Below are positions 35,351-43,348 of a DNA stretch of 64,000 nucleotides, in pieces (positions within the stretch are counted from its first letter, which is position 1; each line of letters opens with the position of its first letter). The DNA comes from CAYQQU01 sp964419545 (GTDB lineage: Bacteria; Bacteroidota; Bacteroidia; Chitinophagales; Saprospiraceae). A program made the position numbers and the translations under genes. Under the pieces are notes generated by a model, which worked only from the letters and a program-made list of their open reading frames with translations, was not told where the DNA came from and ran no database searches. The DNA is taken from contig CAYQQU010000014.1 in the NCBI GenBank assembly GCA_964419545.1, positions 26,205 to 90,204 of the forward strand. The letters run 5' to 3'.

Positions 35351-36808
35351 TTAATTTTCCCACCAAACCGGCGTCGTGATCTCATCGGGACCCTGGCGGT
35401 CGATGGCGGACTGGCGGCTGGAGGCGTTCAGGGCCTGTTCTTTCGACGGGTATTCGAAGCGGCTCGGGTATTCGCTGAAGAAAGCGTCGGGGCCCGGGGC
35501 GATGGTCGTCGGGAAGCCGGTGCGCTTGTATTCGATGAAGCCCTGGAAGTCGGTGTAGAACAGCGCGATGTACTTCTGGTTGCCGATAATTTCCAGCGTG
35601 CCGTCATAAGGCGCCGACTCGGTCAGGTAGTTGTCGGGCATCTCCACGTTCCAGTAGTCGAAGTTGGCGGTAACGCCCATGTCGTACCACTCGCCGGCGT
35701 CGGCGTCGATCCAGCCGCGCTGGGCCGCTTCCGCCATGATGAAGGCCAATTCGGAGAAGATCATCAGGCGGCCTTCGTTGGCGTTGGGGCTGAAGTGGAA
35801 AAACTCGATGTTGAACTTCGACAGGAAGGCGTCGCCGCCCTTGTATTCGTAGGCCGGGCCGTCGACGATGCCGTTCTGCATGCCGGAGATCATCGGGTTG
35901 CCTTCGGCTACGGAGTTGGCGGTTGGGTCGGCGAAGAAATCCAGGCGCGGGTCATTGTAGTCGCGCAGTACGCCTTCCAGCGTTTCGGAGATGCGGTATT
36001 CGTTGTAAGACCCTACGCGGTAGCGGTTGGCTTCCGTGATCGGGTTGGCGTTCGGGAAAGAAGAAAGGTACACCAAAGCGGCGTTGTCTTCGTTGCCGGC
36101 CATAATCGGGTATTTGCCCGGGTTGTTGAAGACTGCCGCAATTTCGCTTTCTGCTTTGCCGGGATTCACTTCGCTGAGGCGCATCGCGACGCGCAGGCGG
36201 AGCGAGTTGGCGAATTTGCGCCACTTTTCGAGGTCGCCGCCGAAGATGATGTCGCCTTTGATCGCCGGCAGGTTGGCGCCTTCGAGCAGGGTGTTGGCCT
36301 GCTCCAGGTCGGCCAGCAGCTTATCGTAGATATCGCCCTGGAAGTCGTAGGCCGGTCCGAAGACAGGCTCTTCGCCCAATGCCTGAGAAGATTCGGTAAA
36401 CGGGATGTCGCCCCACATGTCGGTCAGGATCTGGAACATCCACGACTGAAGGATCAGGGAGACGGCCTCGTAACTCGGGTTGGCGTTACTGACGGCGATA
36501 TCTTCCAGCACTTTGGCGTCGCGGATCGACAGGTACAGGCGATCCCAGTGGCCTGACTGGTCGCCCCAGTCGAACAGGTCAAAGGAGGTAAATACGATGC
36601 GGGCGCCGTACTGCGCCATGAGGTTGCCTTCGCTCCAGGAAGCGCCGACCATGCGGTTGATCGCATCGCGTTCTACGCCGGTGAGCAGCAGTTCCGGGTT
36701 GTTGTCGATCGACTGGGCGACGTCCGGGTTGAGGTTGCTGACGTCGAAGTCGTCACAGGCGGTAAAAGCAAAAGCCGCCAGGACCAATATGAAGAGGATC
36801 TTTTTCAT
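35351..36808 (-). CDS. SusD/RagB-family nutrient-binding lipoprotein
   Basis: A 485-residue surface lipoprotein (lipobox AFTACDD, Cys18) of the SusD-like_2 type. Landmarks are NLNPDVAQSIDNNPELLLTG at the start, DMWGDIPFTES, a TPR-rich N-terminal half and FNIEFFHFSPNANEGRLM. It forms the lid of a SusCD transporter that takes oligomers through the outer membrane. It lies 39 bp downstream of susC and forms an operon with it. No glycoside hydrolase or sensor is adjacent, so the substrate (glycan or peptide) is not evident. Confidence 0.9.
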   Translation of the reverse strand: MKKILFILVLAAFAFTACDDFDVSNLNPDVAQSIDNNPELLLTGVERDAINRMVGASWSEGNLMAQYGARIVFTSFDLFDWGDQSGHWDRLYLSIRDAKVLEDIAVSNANPSYEAVSLILQSWMFQILTDMWGDIPFTESSQALGEEPVFGPAYDFQGDIYDKLLADLEQANTLLEGANLPAIKGDIIFGGDLEKWRKFANSLRLRVAMRLSEVNPGKAESEIAAVFNNPGKYPIMAGNEDNAALVYLSSFPNANPITEANRYRVGSYNEYRISETLEGVLRDYNDPRLDFFADPTANSVAEGNPMISGMQNGIVDGPAYEYKGGDAFLSKFNIEFFHFSPNANEGRLMIFSELAFIMAEAAQRGWIDADAGEWYDMGVTANFDYWNVEMPDNYLTESAPYDGTLEIIGNQKYIALFYTDFQGFIEYKRTGFPTTIAPGPDAFFSEYPSRFEYPSKEQALNASSRQSAIDRQGPDEITTPVWWEN

Positions 36809-36846
36809 TGCGATTGATTTTTTTAGTCAACAAAAGGTGGCTTCAC

Positions 36847-39800
36847 TTAGAATTCCACGTTTACGGAGAATCCGATGCTGCGCACCGAGGGTACGGTTGC
36901 GTTTTCCACGCCCGGCACGTAGCGGCCGCCGCCGAACGACAGCAGTTCCGGGTCGCCGTGGTTGAAATCTTTGGCCCACAGCCAGATGTTGTTGCCGATC
37001 AGCGAGAACTTCAGCTTGCGGATGAAGGTATTTTTCAGCAGCTCGCTCGGCAGCGTATAGCTCAGGCTGGCCTGGCGCAGCTTGATGAAGGTAGCGTCGT
37101 AGATGCCTTCCGTCTCGTTCTGGCGGCGGTAGCGGTTGTTGTGGTAAGCGTTGGCCGGAACGATGATGTCGTTTTCTACGTAGGTCACTTCCCCGTCGGG
37201 ACCGACCACCTCTTTTACGCCGTCGCCGATCACGCCGTCGGTGCGCGTTTCGCCCGTTGTCTCGTCGATGTAAGTCAGGCCGGAATCAGCGATACCCGGG
37301 TGGGCGCCGCCGAATTCGGGATCGCGGCCCCAGAGCGTTTCGACTACGTTACCCGAAGTAGCGGCGATGAGGCGCGTACGCGAAAGCAGTTCGCCCCCCT
37401 GGCGCCAGTCGAAGAGGAAGCGCAGCGAGAAGCCTTTGTAGGAGAATTCGTTCGACCAACCTAGGTTGAAGTCCGGGTTGAAGTTGCCGATCTTGCGCAG
37501 CGTGTTGTCCTGCTGGACGAGGCCGTTATTGAAGATCACCTGGCCGAAAAATTCGCTATTCGGATCGTCGACGGTCACCAGGCCGGTGCCCCACATATCG
37601 CCGAGGGCGCCGCCTTCCTGAGCGACCAGCGTGATGCCGTTGCCGCCGTAGACGTACTGGTCCACGCCTTCGGGAAGGGAGATCACCTCGTTGACGTTGC
37701 GCGAGAAGTTGAAGATCGTGTTCCAGGTCAGGCCGGTGCTCGATTCGATCGGCGTAGCGCTCAGCAGGAGCTCGATACCGCGGTTCTGGATCTCGCCGGC
37801 GTTGATGATGCGGGAGGTTTTACCCGAGGTGGTCGGCAGTTCGATGGCGAGGATCTGGTTCTTGGAGTTCGACTCGTAATAGGTGAGGTCGACACCCAGG
37901 CGGTTCCGGAAGAAACGCAGGTCGGCGCCGATCTCATAAGAAGTCACTTCCTCCGGCTTCAGGTCGGCCGGCGGCAGGGTGTTGGTCGGCGAAGCGATGG
38001 CGTTATCCCCCCAGGGCGTATCGCTGAACACGAAGAAGTCGTTGAGGCGGAACGGATCGGTATCGTTACCCACCTGCGCCCAGCCGAGGCGGAGCTTGGC
38101 AAAGGAAAGCGGGCTGGTCAGCGGCACGTCGAACATATCCGTCAGGATGGCGCTGAGCGAAACGGACGGATAGAAGTAAGAGTTATTGTCTTGCGGCAGC
38201 GTAGACGACCAGTCGTTACGGCCCGTGATGTCGAGGTAAACCATATTTCTCCAGCCGATCTGTGCAAAGCCGTAGAGCGAGTTGATCTGGCGCTCGGGGC
38301 GGTCGATGGCCTGGATCAGCGGGCCGCTGGCGTTCGAGAAGGAGTATACGCCCGGGATCAGCAGGGCGTTGGCGGCGACGACGTTGAAGTGGTTTTCCTG
38401 GATCATGCGGTTACCGCCGAAGTTGGCGTTCAGGTCGAAGTCGCCGAATCGTCTGGTGTAGTTCAGCAGGAAGTCGAGGTTCGTCTCGCTGAAGTTGATC
38501 TTGTCTTCGCGGTACTGGCCGTTGGGGAAGCGCTGCGTGGAGTAGGCCCGGCGGATGTAGCGGTATTCCGAGAAGAAGTCGCGGCCGCCGCGCACCATCA
38601 GGCTCAGTTCCGGAGTGAATTTATACTTCGCCGAGAGGTTGCCGATGATGCGGTCTTTCTGCAGAGCATTGGTGTTCTCGAACATAGTGAAGTACGGGTT
38701 GTCGTGGTAGTTGTAGTTGTAGTTGAACTGCTGGAAGCCTTCCAGGCCGTTCTGCCAGTAGTCGCGCAGGCTCTGGGTGCTCACCTGCTGGCCCCACCAG
38801 ATGAAGAGGTACATCACCGATTCGGTGCCGTAGCCGTTTACGTGGCGGTTGTCGCTGTCGGAACGGATGTAGTTCACTTTGGCGGATACCTCCAGGTTGT
38901 CGGAGAGGTTGTAGTCGCCGGAGAAAGCGATGGTGTTCCGGCGCAGGTCCGTATTCGGCAGGATGCCCGTATTGTCGAGGTTGGTGGCCGAGATGCGGAA
39001 GTTGCCTTTATCGTTGCTGCCGAAGAAAGACAGGGTGTTGATCAGGGTGCGGCCCGTTTCGACGAAGTTCTCGACGGGGTCGCCCGGATCGACGAAAGGC
39101 GTCGGCGTAATGGCGCCGCGGCGGTTGAGGTCGACGCCGCTGGCGCCGAGTACGAAGTCGAGGCCGTGTACGTCGCCGCCGCGCAGGCCGTTGGCGGTGG
39201 GCGAGTCGTGCTGCGCGATCAGGCGGCCGTCCATGCGGGGGCCCCAGCTTTCGTCTACGCCGTCGAAGGTGCCGCTGCCGTAGCCGTCGACGAACCCGAA
39301 GTCGAAGTTCTTACCCTGGCCGTAGACGCGCTGGTATTCCGGACCGGCGAGCATGGTCTCAAAGGTCGTTTTGGAATCGAACGAAACGCCGATGCCTTTT
39401 TTGCCTTTGCCCGACTTGGTGGTGATGATCACGGCGCCGTTGGCGGCGCGCGCGCCGTAGAGGGCGGTGGCGTTGGCGCCTTTCAGTACGCTGATCGACT
39501 CGATGTCGTCGGGGTTGATCTCACCGGCGCCGTTGCCGTAATCGACGTTCATGTTGCTGGCGATGCCGCTGGTATTGGTCCGCGTATCCGTATTGTTATT
39601 GATGGGCGTACCGTCAACGACGAATAGCGGCTGGTTGTCGCCGCCCAGCGAAGAATAGCCGCGGATGATGACGCTGGCCGACTGGCCGGGGCCGGTGCCG
39701 TTGGTAACGACCTGTACGCCGGCGGCGCGGCCGGCGAGGGTGCTCACCAGGTTGGTGCCCGGTGCTTCGCTGACGTCTTCGCCCGTCACTTCCTGTACGG

Positions 39801-40203
39801 CGTAGCCCAGCGATTTTTCTTCGCGCTGGATGCCCAGGGCGGTAACGGTAACTTCGTCCAGGTTGATCCCTTCTTCCAGGTCGAGGTCGATCATCGAACG
39901 ACCGGCAACCGGTACTTCCTGCGTAGCGTAACCGATAAAAGAGAACACCAGAACGCTCTCTTCTCCCGGTACTTCGATCTCGTACTTACCGTCTACATCG
40001 GTAATCGTTCCCTTGTCGGAGTCTTTCACAAAGATGTTGACACCGATCAGCGGATCGCCCGTAGCGGCTTCCGTGACCGTACCGGAAACCGTCATCTGAG
40101 CCAGCACCGGGAAACTGAGTAGCAAGAACAGCGCCGCGACGAAAGCCAGGCGCAGTTTCGCAAAATACTGAGGCAGCATTTGCGCATGGTAGGCTAGTTT
40201 CAT
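36847..40203 (-). CDS. SusC/RagA-family TonB-linked outer-membrane protein
   Basis: A 1118-residue receptor with a signal peptide (…FVAALFLLLSFPVLAQ). The domains are a carboxypeptidase-regulatory-like domain (MTVSGTVTEAATGDPLIGVNI), the SusC motif VTALGIQREEKSLGYAVQEV, a plug (GRAAGVQVV, IRGYSSLGGDNQPLFVVDG) and a large barrel ending in SVRSIGFSVNVEF with a terminal Phe. It pairs with the SusD protein downstream. The leader contains a hairpin (40237-40269) that could regulate its expression. Confidence 0.95.
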   Translation of the reverse strand: MKLAYHAQMLPQYFAKLRLAFVAALFLLLSFPVLAQMTVSGTVTEAATGDPLIGVNIFVKDSDKGTITDVDGKYEIEVPGEESVLVFSFIGYATQEVPVAGRSMIDLDLEEGINLDEVTVTALGIQREEKSLGYAVQEVTGEDVSEAPGTNLVSTLAGRAAGVQVVTNGTGPGQSASVIIRGYSSLGGDNQPLFVVDGTPINNNTDTRTNTSGIASNMNVDYGNGAGEINPDDIESISVLKGANATALYGARAANGAVIITTKSGKGKKGIGVSFDSKTTFETMLAGPEYQRVYGQGKNFDFGFVDGYGSGTFDGVDESWGPRMDGRLIAQHDSPTANGLRGGDVHGLDFVLGASGVDLNRRGAITPTPFVDPGDPVENFVETGRTLINTLSFFGSNDKGNFRISATNLDNTGILPNTDLRRNTIAFSGDYNLSDNLEVSAKVNYIRSDSDNRHVNGYGTESVMYLFIWWGQQVSTQSLRDYWQNGLEGFQQFNYNYNYHDNPYFTMFENTNALQKDRIIGNLSAKYKFTPELSLMVRGGRDFFSEYRYIRRAYSTQRFPNGQYREDKINFSETNLDFLLNYTRRFGDFDLNANFGGNRMIQENHFNVVAANALLIPGVYSFSNASGPLIQAIDRPERQINSLYGFAQIGWRNMVYLDITGRNDWSSTLPQDNNSYFYPSVSLSAILTDMFDVPLTSPLSFAKLRLGWAQVGNDTDPFRLNDFFVFSDTPWGDNAIASPTNTLPPADLKPEEVTSYEIGADLRFFRNRLGVDLTYYESNSKNQILAIELPTTSGKTSRIINAGEIQNRGIELLLSATPIESSTGLTWNTIFNFSRNVNEVISLPEGVDQYVYGGNGITLVAQEGGALGDMWGTGLVTVDDPNSEFFGQVIFNNGLVQQDNTLRKIGNFNPDFNLGWSNEFSYKGFSLRFLFDWRQGGELLSRTRLIAATSGNVVETLWGRDPEFGGAHPGIADSGLTYIDETTGETRTDGVIGDGVKEVVGPDGEVTYVENDIIVPANAYHNNRYRRQNETEGIYDATFIKLRQASLSYTLPSELLKNTFIRKLKFSLIGNNIWLWAKDFNHGDPELLSFGGGRYVPGVENATVPSVRSIGFSVNVEF

Positions 40204-40236
40204 AAATTTGTAAGATTTAAGTTATTAAATAGTTGG

Positions 40237-40275
40237 GAGCAAGCACCAGACCGTCATTTGGGCTTGCTCTTTTTT
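40237..40275. promoter_or_regulatory. Hairpin in the susC leader, T-run on plus strand
   Basis: GAGCAAGC (40237-40244) pairs with GCTTGCTC (40262-40269). Six T follow on the plus strand, so it is terminator-like in that direction. On the minus strand it is a leader stem about 35 nt before the susC start. Confidence 0.5.
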
Positions 40276-40577
40276 AGAGCCCATTCCGGGATTATTTTCC
40301 GCCTTATTTTTCAGGTACCTGGTTGTCTTTATCGTTGGTTAAGGGCAGCATGTCGACCTTCATACCAAGGCTTGCGGGATTACTCGATTGTGAAATTGAG
40401 CATATTTTGGTTTTCCGCAGAGGAAACCAGTTTAATTCTCAGTTAAGTATCTGTTAATTGTTTAGGTCGCCCAATGTTTCACTATTGTCAACTTTTGCGG
40501 AAAACCGAAGTGGGCTAAAGGTTTAGGAGAAATAAACGGCCGCCACAAATAAAGAATGGTTTTCCTGACCGAATTCT

Positions 40578-40585
40578 TACTTTTG
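40578..40585 (+). promoter_or_regulatory. -7 promoter element for the SDR gene
   Basis: TACTTTTG fits TAnnTTTG and lies 30 bp before the ATG at 40616. No good -33 element is seen. Confidence 0.4.
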
Positions 40586-40615
40586 AAAATCGAAAAATAC
40601 CTCAAACGAAAAGGT

Positions 40616-41275
40616 ATGAGCAACCAGGTAATGACCATCGTCGGCATGGGGCCGGGCATCAGCAAAGCCGCCGCCGAACGCTTTGCGAAAGAAGGCTACG
40701 CCATCGCGATGATCGGGCGCAACGAAAGGCGCCTGCAAATGTTCCAGGAGCTGTTCCGGAACCAGCTCATCATGGCGCGCTTCGCTACGGCAGACGCCGC
40801 TGACCCGGCTGAATTGCGGGAGGCCTTTGCTGCGATCCACGAAGCCTTGGGCCCCACCAATGTTTTATTGTACAACGCTTCCGCCTGGCGCAAGAAAAAC
40901 ATACTGGAAGAAACGGTCGACGACCTGGTCGCCGGCTTCCGCGTCAGCGTAGGCGGCGCCCTCGCCAGCGTCCAGGCCGTCCTGCCGGGCATGCGCGAGG
41001 CGGGCGGCGGCACCGTCTTGCTTACGGGCGGCGGACTGGCCCTGCACCCTTCTCCCGAACTCGGCGCGCTCGCCATCGGCAAAGCCGGCCTGCGCAACCT
41101 GGCCTTCTCCCTGGCCGCCGCCCTGCGACCGGAAAATATCAAAGTGGGCACCGTAACCGTCGCCGGCTTCGTACACCCGGAAAGCGAAACCCACCCCCCA
41201 ACCGCCGTGGCCGACCTTTTCTGGCGACAACATCAAACGCCGATCGGGGAACTGGAGACGGAGGTGGTTTTGTAG
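40616..41275 (+). CDS. Atypical short-chain dehydrogenase/reductase
   Basis: A 219-residue Rossmann-fold protein. The nucleotide-binding glycine motif is TIVGMGPGIS and NASAW is the NNAG equivalent. At the active site YxxxK the sequence reads LALHPSPELGALAIGKAGLRNLA: Lys is kept but the catalytic Tyr is replaced by Leu. It is therefore an atypical SDR whose redox activity is doubtful. It starts at ATG 40616, with an upstream TTG-type extension to 40556 rejected because it contains the -7 promoter element. It is probably monocistronic. Confidence 0.75.
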   Translation: MSNQVMTIVGMGPGISKAAAERFAKEGYAIAMIGRNERRLQMFQELFRNQLIMARFATADAADPAELREAFAAIHEALGPTNVLLYNASAWRKKNILEETVDDLVAGFRVSVGGALASVQAVLPGMREAGGGTVLLTGGGLALHPSPELGALAIGKAGLRNLAFSLAAALRPENIKVGTVTVAGFVHPESETHPPTAVADLFWRQHQTPIGELETEVVL

Positions 41276-41320
41276 GGTTATGTTGAGGTTCAGGTTCAGG
41301 AGGGGGCGGAGTGGCCTGCG

Positions 41321-41348
41321 GCAATAGATGGATCCATGAATAATCCGG
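41321..41348 (+). repeat. Dispersed intergenic repeat copy
   Basis: GCAATAGATGGATCCATGAA followed by TAATCCGG. It is a close relative of 29768-29796 and ends just before the fold-back element. Confidence 0.55.
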
Positions 41349-41351
41349 CTT

Positions 41352-41515
41352 AGAGCTTGTTTGGAGGTAGTGCTTTTGAAGCGAAAAACTCAGATTTTGG
41401 GTTCTCCCGAAGGGATTTTTCCGGCTCATAGCAGCGCTACGGGCCGGAAAAATGCCACAGGGAGGTTCCAAAAGCTGGGTTTTGCAGCCAAAATGACTAC
41501 CTCCAAACAAGCTCT
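41352..41515. mobile_element. 164-bp fold-back (MITE-like) element
   Basis: The outer arms are perfect 20-bp inverted repeats (AGAGCTTGTTTGGAGGTAGT, 41352-41371, against 41496-41515). The inner parts are also complementary with scattered mismatches, from AAAACTCAGATTTTGGG / GGGTTTT to GGATTTTTCCGGC / GGCCGGAAAAAT, closing on a ~16-nt loop around AGCAGCGCT. The whole element can fold into one long hairpin. It has no ORF. It sits at the 3' end of a truncated cyclase gene whose stop codon lies in its right edge. Confidence 0.65.
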
Positions 41516-41756
41516 TAGTCGCAGGAAGGGCCGCGGTAGGTATCCACGAAGTACATGTCGATCTCACCCTGGTGTTTTACGGGTATTTTCCCGCGGAAGG
41601 AGCAGATGAAATGGTCCTTGACCATTTGGTAAGTCGCCCCGGAAATGTTCACCCTCCCGACCTTACCCTTGCTTTCCATACGGGCAGCGATATTCACCGT
41701 ATCGCCCCAGATATCGTAAGTGTATTTTTTCAGCCCGACAATACCTGCTACTACCG
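41515..41756 (-). pseudogene. Truncated class III adenylate/guanylate cyclase
   Basis: The frame reads VVAGIVGLKKYTYDIWGDTV then NIAARMESKG, the unmistakable C-terminal half of a class III cyclase catalytic domain, and ends in a TAA at 41515-41517 inside the fold-back element. The upstream part is gone: at about 41756 the frame passes into out-of-frame EamA sequence. The conserved N-terminal half with the metal-binding Asp residues is missing, so it cannot be active. Confidence 0.8.
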
Positions 41757-42680
41757 CCCCTGCCCTTGCAAAGAGATCAGCAATACGCCTGCGATCACCA
41801 GCAGGGTGCCGCCCCATTGCAGCCATCCCAGTCGCTCGTCCAGAAAGATATAAGCCAGGACGATGGTGCTGATCGGCCCGACGCTGCCGATGATGGCGGC
41901 GTTACCCGCGCCGGTGATGCGAATACCCTCCGCGATCATGAACGAAGGCAGAACGGTCGCGATCACCGCCATCAGAAAAGCGTAGCCGTATACCGGCCAG
42001 GCGAAGTGGAACAGCTGCCAACCGTGGGTCAGTCCGTGGTGAGCGAGTACGGCTACCGCAGCCGCCGACATGGCCAGCGAGGTGTACTGCCAGGTGCCCA
42101 GACGCGGCAACAACTGCCCGCTGCCGATCAGATAGCCGGCATAAGTGAGCGCTGCCAGGAAGATCAGCGCCGAACCGAAGATCAGGTCCTGGCCCGCTCC
42201 ACCCAGCAGGTTTTCCGAAAACGCAATCGCCATGCCGACGTAAGTAAGCAACACCGCCCGGTACTGCACTCGGGTAACCCGGCGGTGTAAAAAGACAGCC
42301 GAGAGCAATAGCACCAGCGTAGGATAGAGAAACAAGATCAGTCGCTCCAAACTGGCCGTCACATAATTCAATCCGATGAAATCAAATAAACTGGCCAGGT
42401 AGTACCCCGCCACCCCATACAGGCCGATCTGCCACCATTCTTTGCCTTTTGGCCGCCGGTAGCCGCTGCTTTTGTGCAAACCGCCGCGCCACGCGATCCA
42501 GGCGTAAAACGGAAGCGAGAAAGCAAAGCGCAAAGCCAAAAGAGAAATGCTGTCGACCTCGTACCGGTAAGCGAGCTTGACCAGTACGGCTTTGCTGGAA
42601 AAAAAGACGGCGCCCACGAAAACGAGTACGGCCGCCAATAGATGCTGGTGGTTGCTCCACCGGTTGCGCCCCTGCTGCAT
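41751..42680 (-). CDS. EamA/DMT-family transporter
   Basis: A 309-residue permease with ten predicted spans in two EamA repeats (about 15-150 and 165-300). The second ends with IGSVGPISTIVLAYIFLDERLGWLQW, a family landmark. Such drug/metabolite transporters export amino acids or other small metabolites; the substrate is not predictable. The gene ends at a TAG within sequence continuous with the truncated cyclase, which means a deletion joined the two genes at their 3' sides. The length is normal, so the transporter itself seems intact. Confidence 0.85.
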   Translation of the reverse strand: MQQGRNRWSNHQHLLAAVLVFVGAVFFSSKAVLVKLAYRYEVDSISLLALRFAFSLPFYAWIAWRGGLHKSSGYRRPKGKEWWQIGLYGVAGYYLASLFDFIGLNYVTASLERLILFLYPTLVLLLSAVFLHRRVTRVQYRAVLLTYVGMAIAFSENLLGGAGQDLIFGSALIFLAALTYAGYLIGSGQLLPRLGTWQYTSLAMSAAAVAVLAHHGLTHGWQLFHFAWPVYGYAFLMAVIATVLPSFMIAEGIRITGAGNAAIIGSVGPISTIVLAYIFLDERLGWLQWGGTLLVIAGVLLISLQGQGR

Positions 42681-42833
42681 ACGGCCAAAGATAACAAAGG
42701 TGAAGAGCTTGTCCGGAGCTTACCTCTATTGCGAAGTGAAGTATTTAATCCTAATTTCAGGTTGCCATTTTTCGAGGAAATCATTTTTATTACGACCGCA
42801 ATGGGTCCTAAAAAACGGCTATGCTGATCGTAG

Positions 42834-43196
42834 AAGGCCACGGGATTTCTTTTGCCGAACGGCGCGATGCGCGCGCCTGACGCAAGCTGGGTGAGTGAAG
42901 AACGCTGGCGTGCGCTGACCAGGGAACAAAAAGGAAAACTTCTACCGATCGTCCCCGATTTTGTGGTCGAAATAAAATCTGCCTTAGATAAGCTCCGAAA
43001 CCTACCATCCAAAATGGAGGAATGGATGCAGAACGGCGCCCGGCCGGGATGGCTGATCGACGTCGAGGAGAGGCAGGTATTCATTTACCGAACCGGCCGG
43101 GATCCGGAAAAAATATCGGGTTTACACCAACCCCTGAACGGAGAGGCCGTTATGCCGGGCTTCCGGTTTGATCTCTCCTGTTTGCGGATGCCCTGA
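42834..43196 (+). pseudogene. N-terminally truncated Uma2-family endonuclease
   Basis: The frame opens after a TAG at 42831-42833 with KATGFLLPNGAMRAPDASW, a Uma2 core motif. It continues with PDFVVEIKSALDKL, NGARPGWLIDVEERQVFIYR and a normal C-terminus. The N-terminal ~80 residues are missing and I could not find them upstream in any frame. An internal start (TTG 42852) would give 114 residues with most of the nuclease core. It was more likely inactivated than re-started. Confidence 0.7.
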
Positions 43197-43215
43197 AGAA
43201 GTCCCGGTTTATACT

Positions 43216-43232
43216 GAACTCGTAATGGGTTC
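43216..43232 (+). repeat. GAACTCG-type hairpin
   Basis: GAACTCGTAATGGGTTC followed by ACTC, the same element as at 11718, between the Uma2 remnant and the large subtilisin-like gene. Confidence 0.5.
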
Positions 43233-43348
43233 ACTCTTAGAAAACGCCTCAATAAGGACCTTTTTACCTAAGCCCGGGATGATTTTGGGTAGTCATATGA
43301 AGCGCGCCCAACACTTGTTCAGAAGCAGGCTGATAAAAAGGTTGCAGC

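Larger units (their letters stand above)
40204..40615. other. susC leader / divergent intergenic region
   Basis: A gap of 412 bp without a gene. It is richer in A/T than its neighbours. It holds the susC leader hairpin at 40237-40269 and a -7-like TACTTTTG at 40578 for the SDR gene. A clear susC promoter was not found by eye. Confidence 0.5.

Noticed and set aside
38191..39627. 478-codon open frame on the plus strand
   Set aside because: Antisense shadow of susC, with biased composition and no family.
41352..41515. Intact insertion sequence
   Set aside because: Terminal inverted repeats exist but there is no transposase frame between them, so at most a non-autonomous element.
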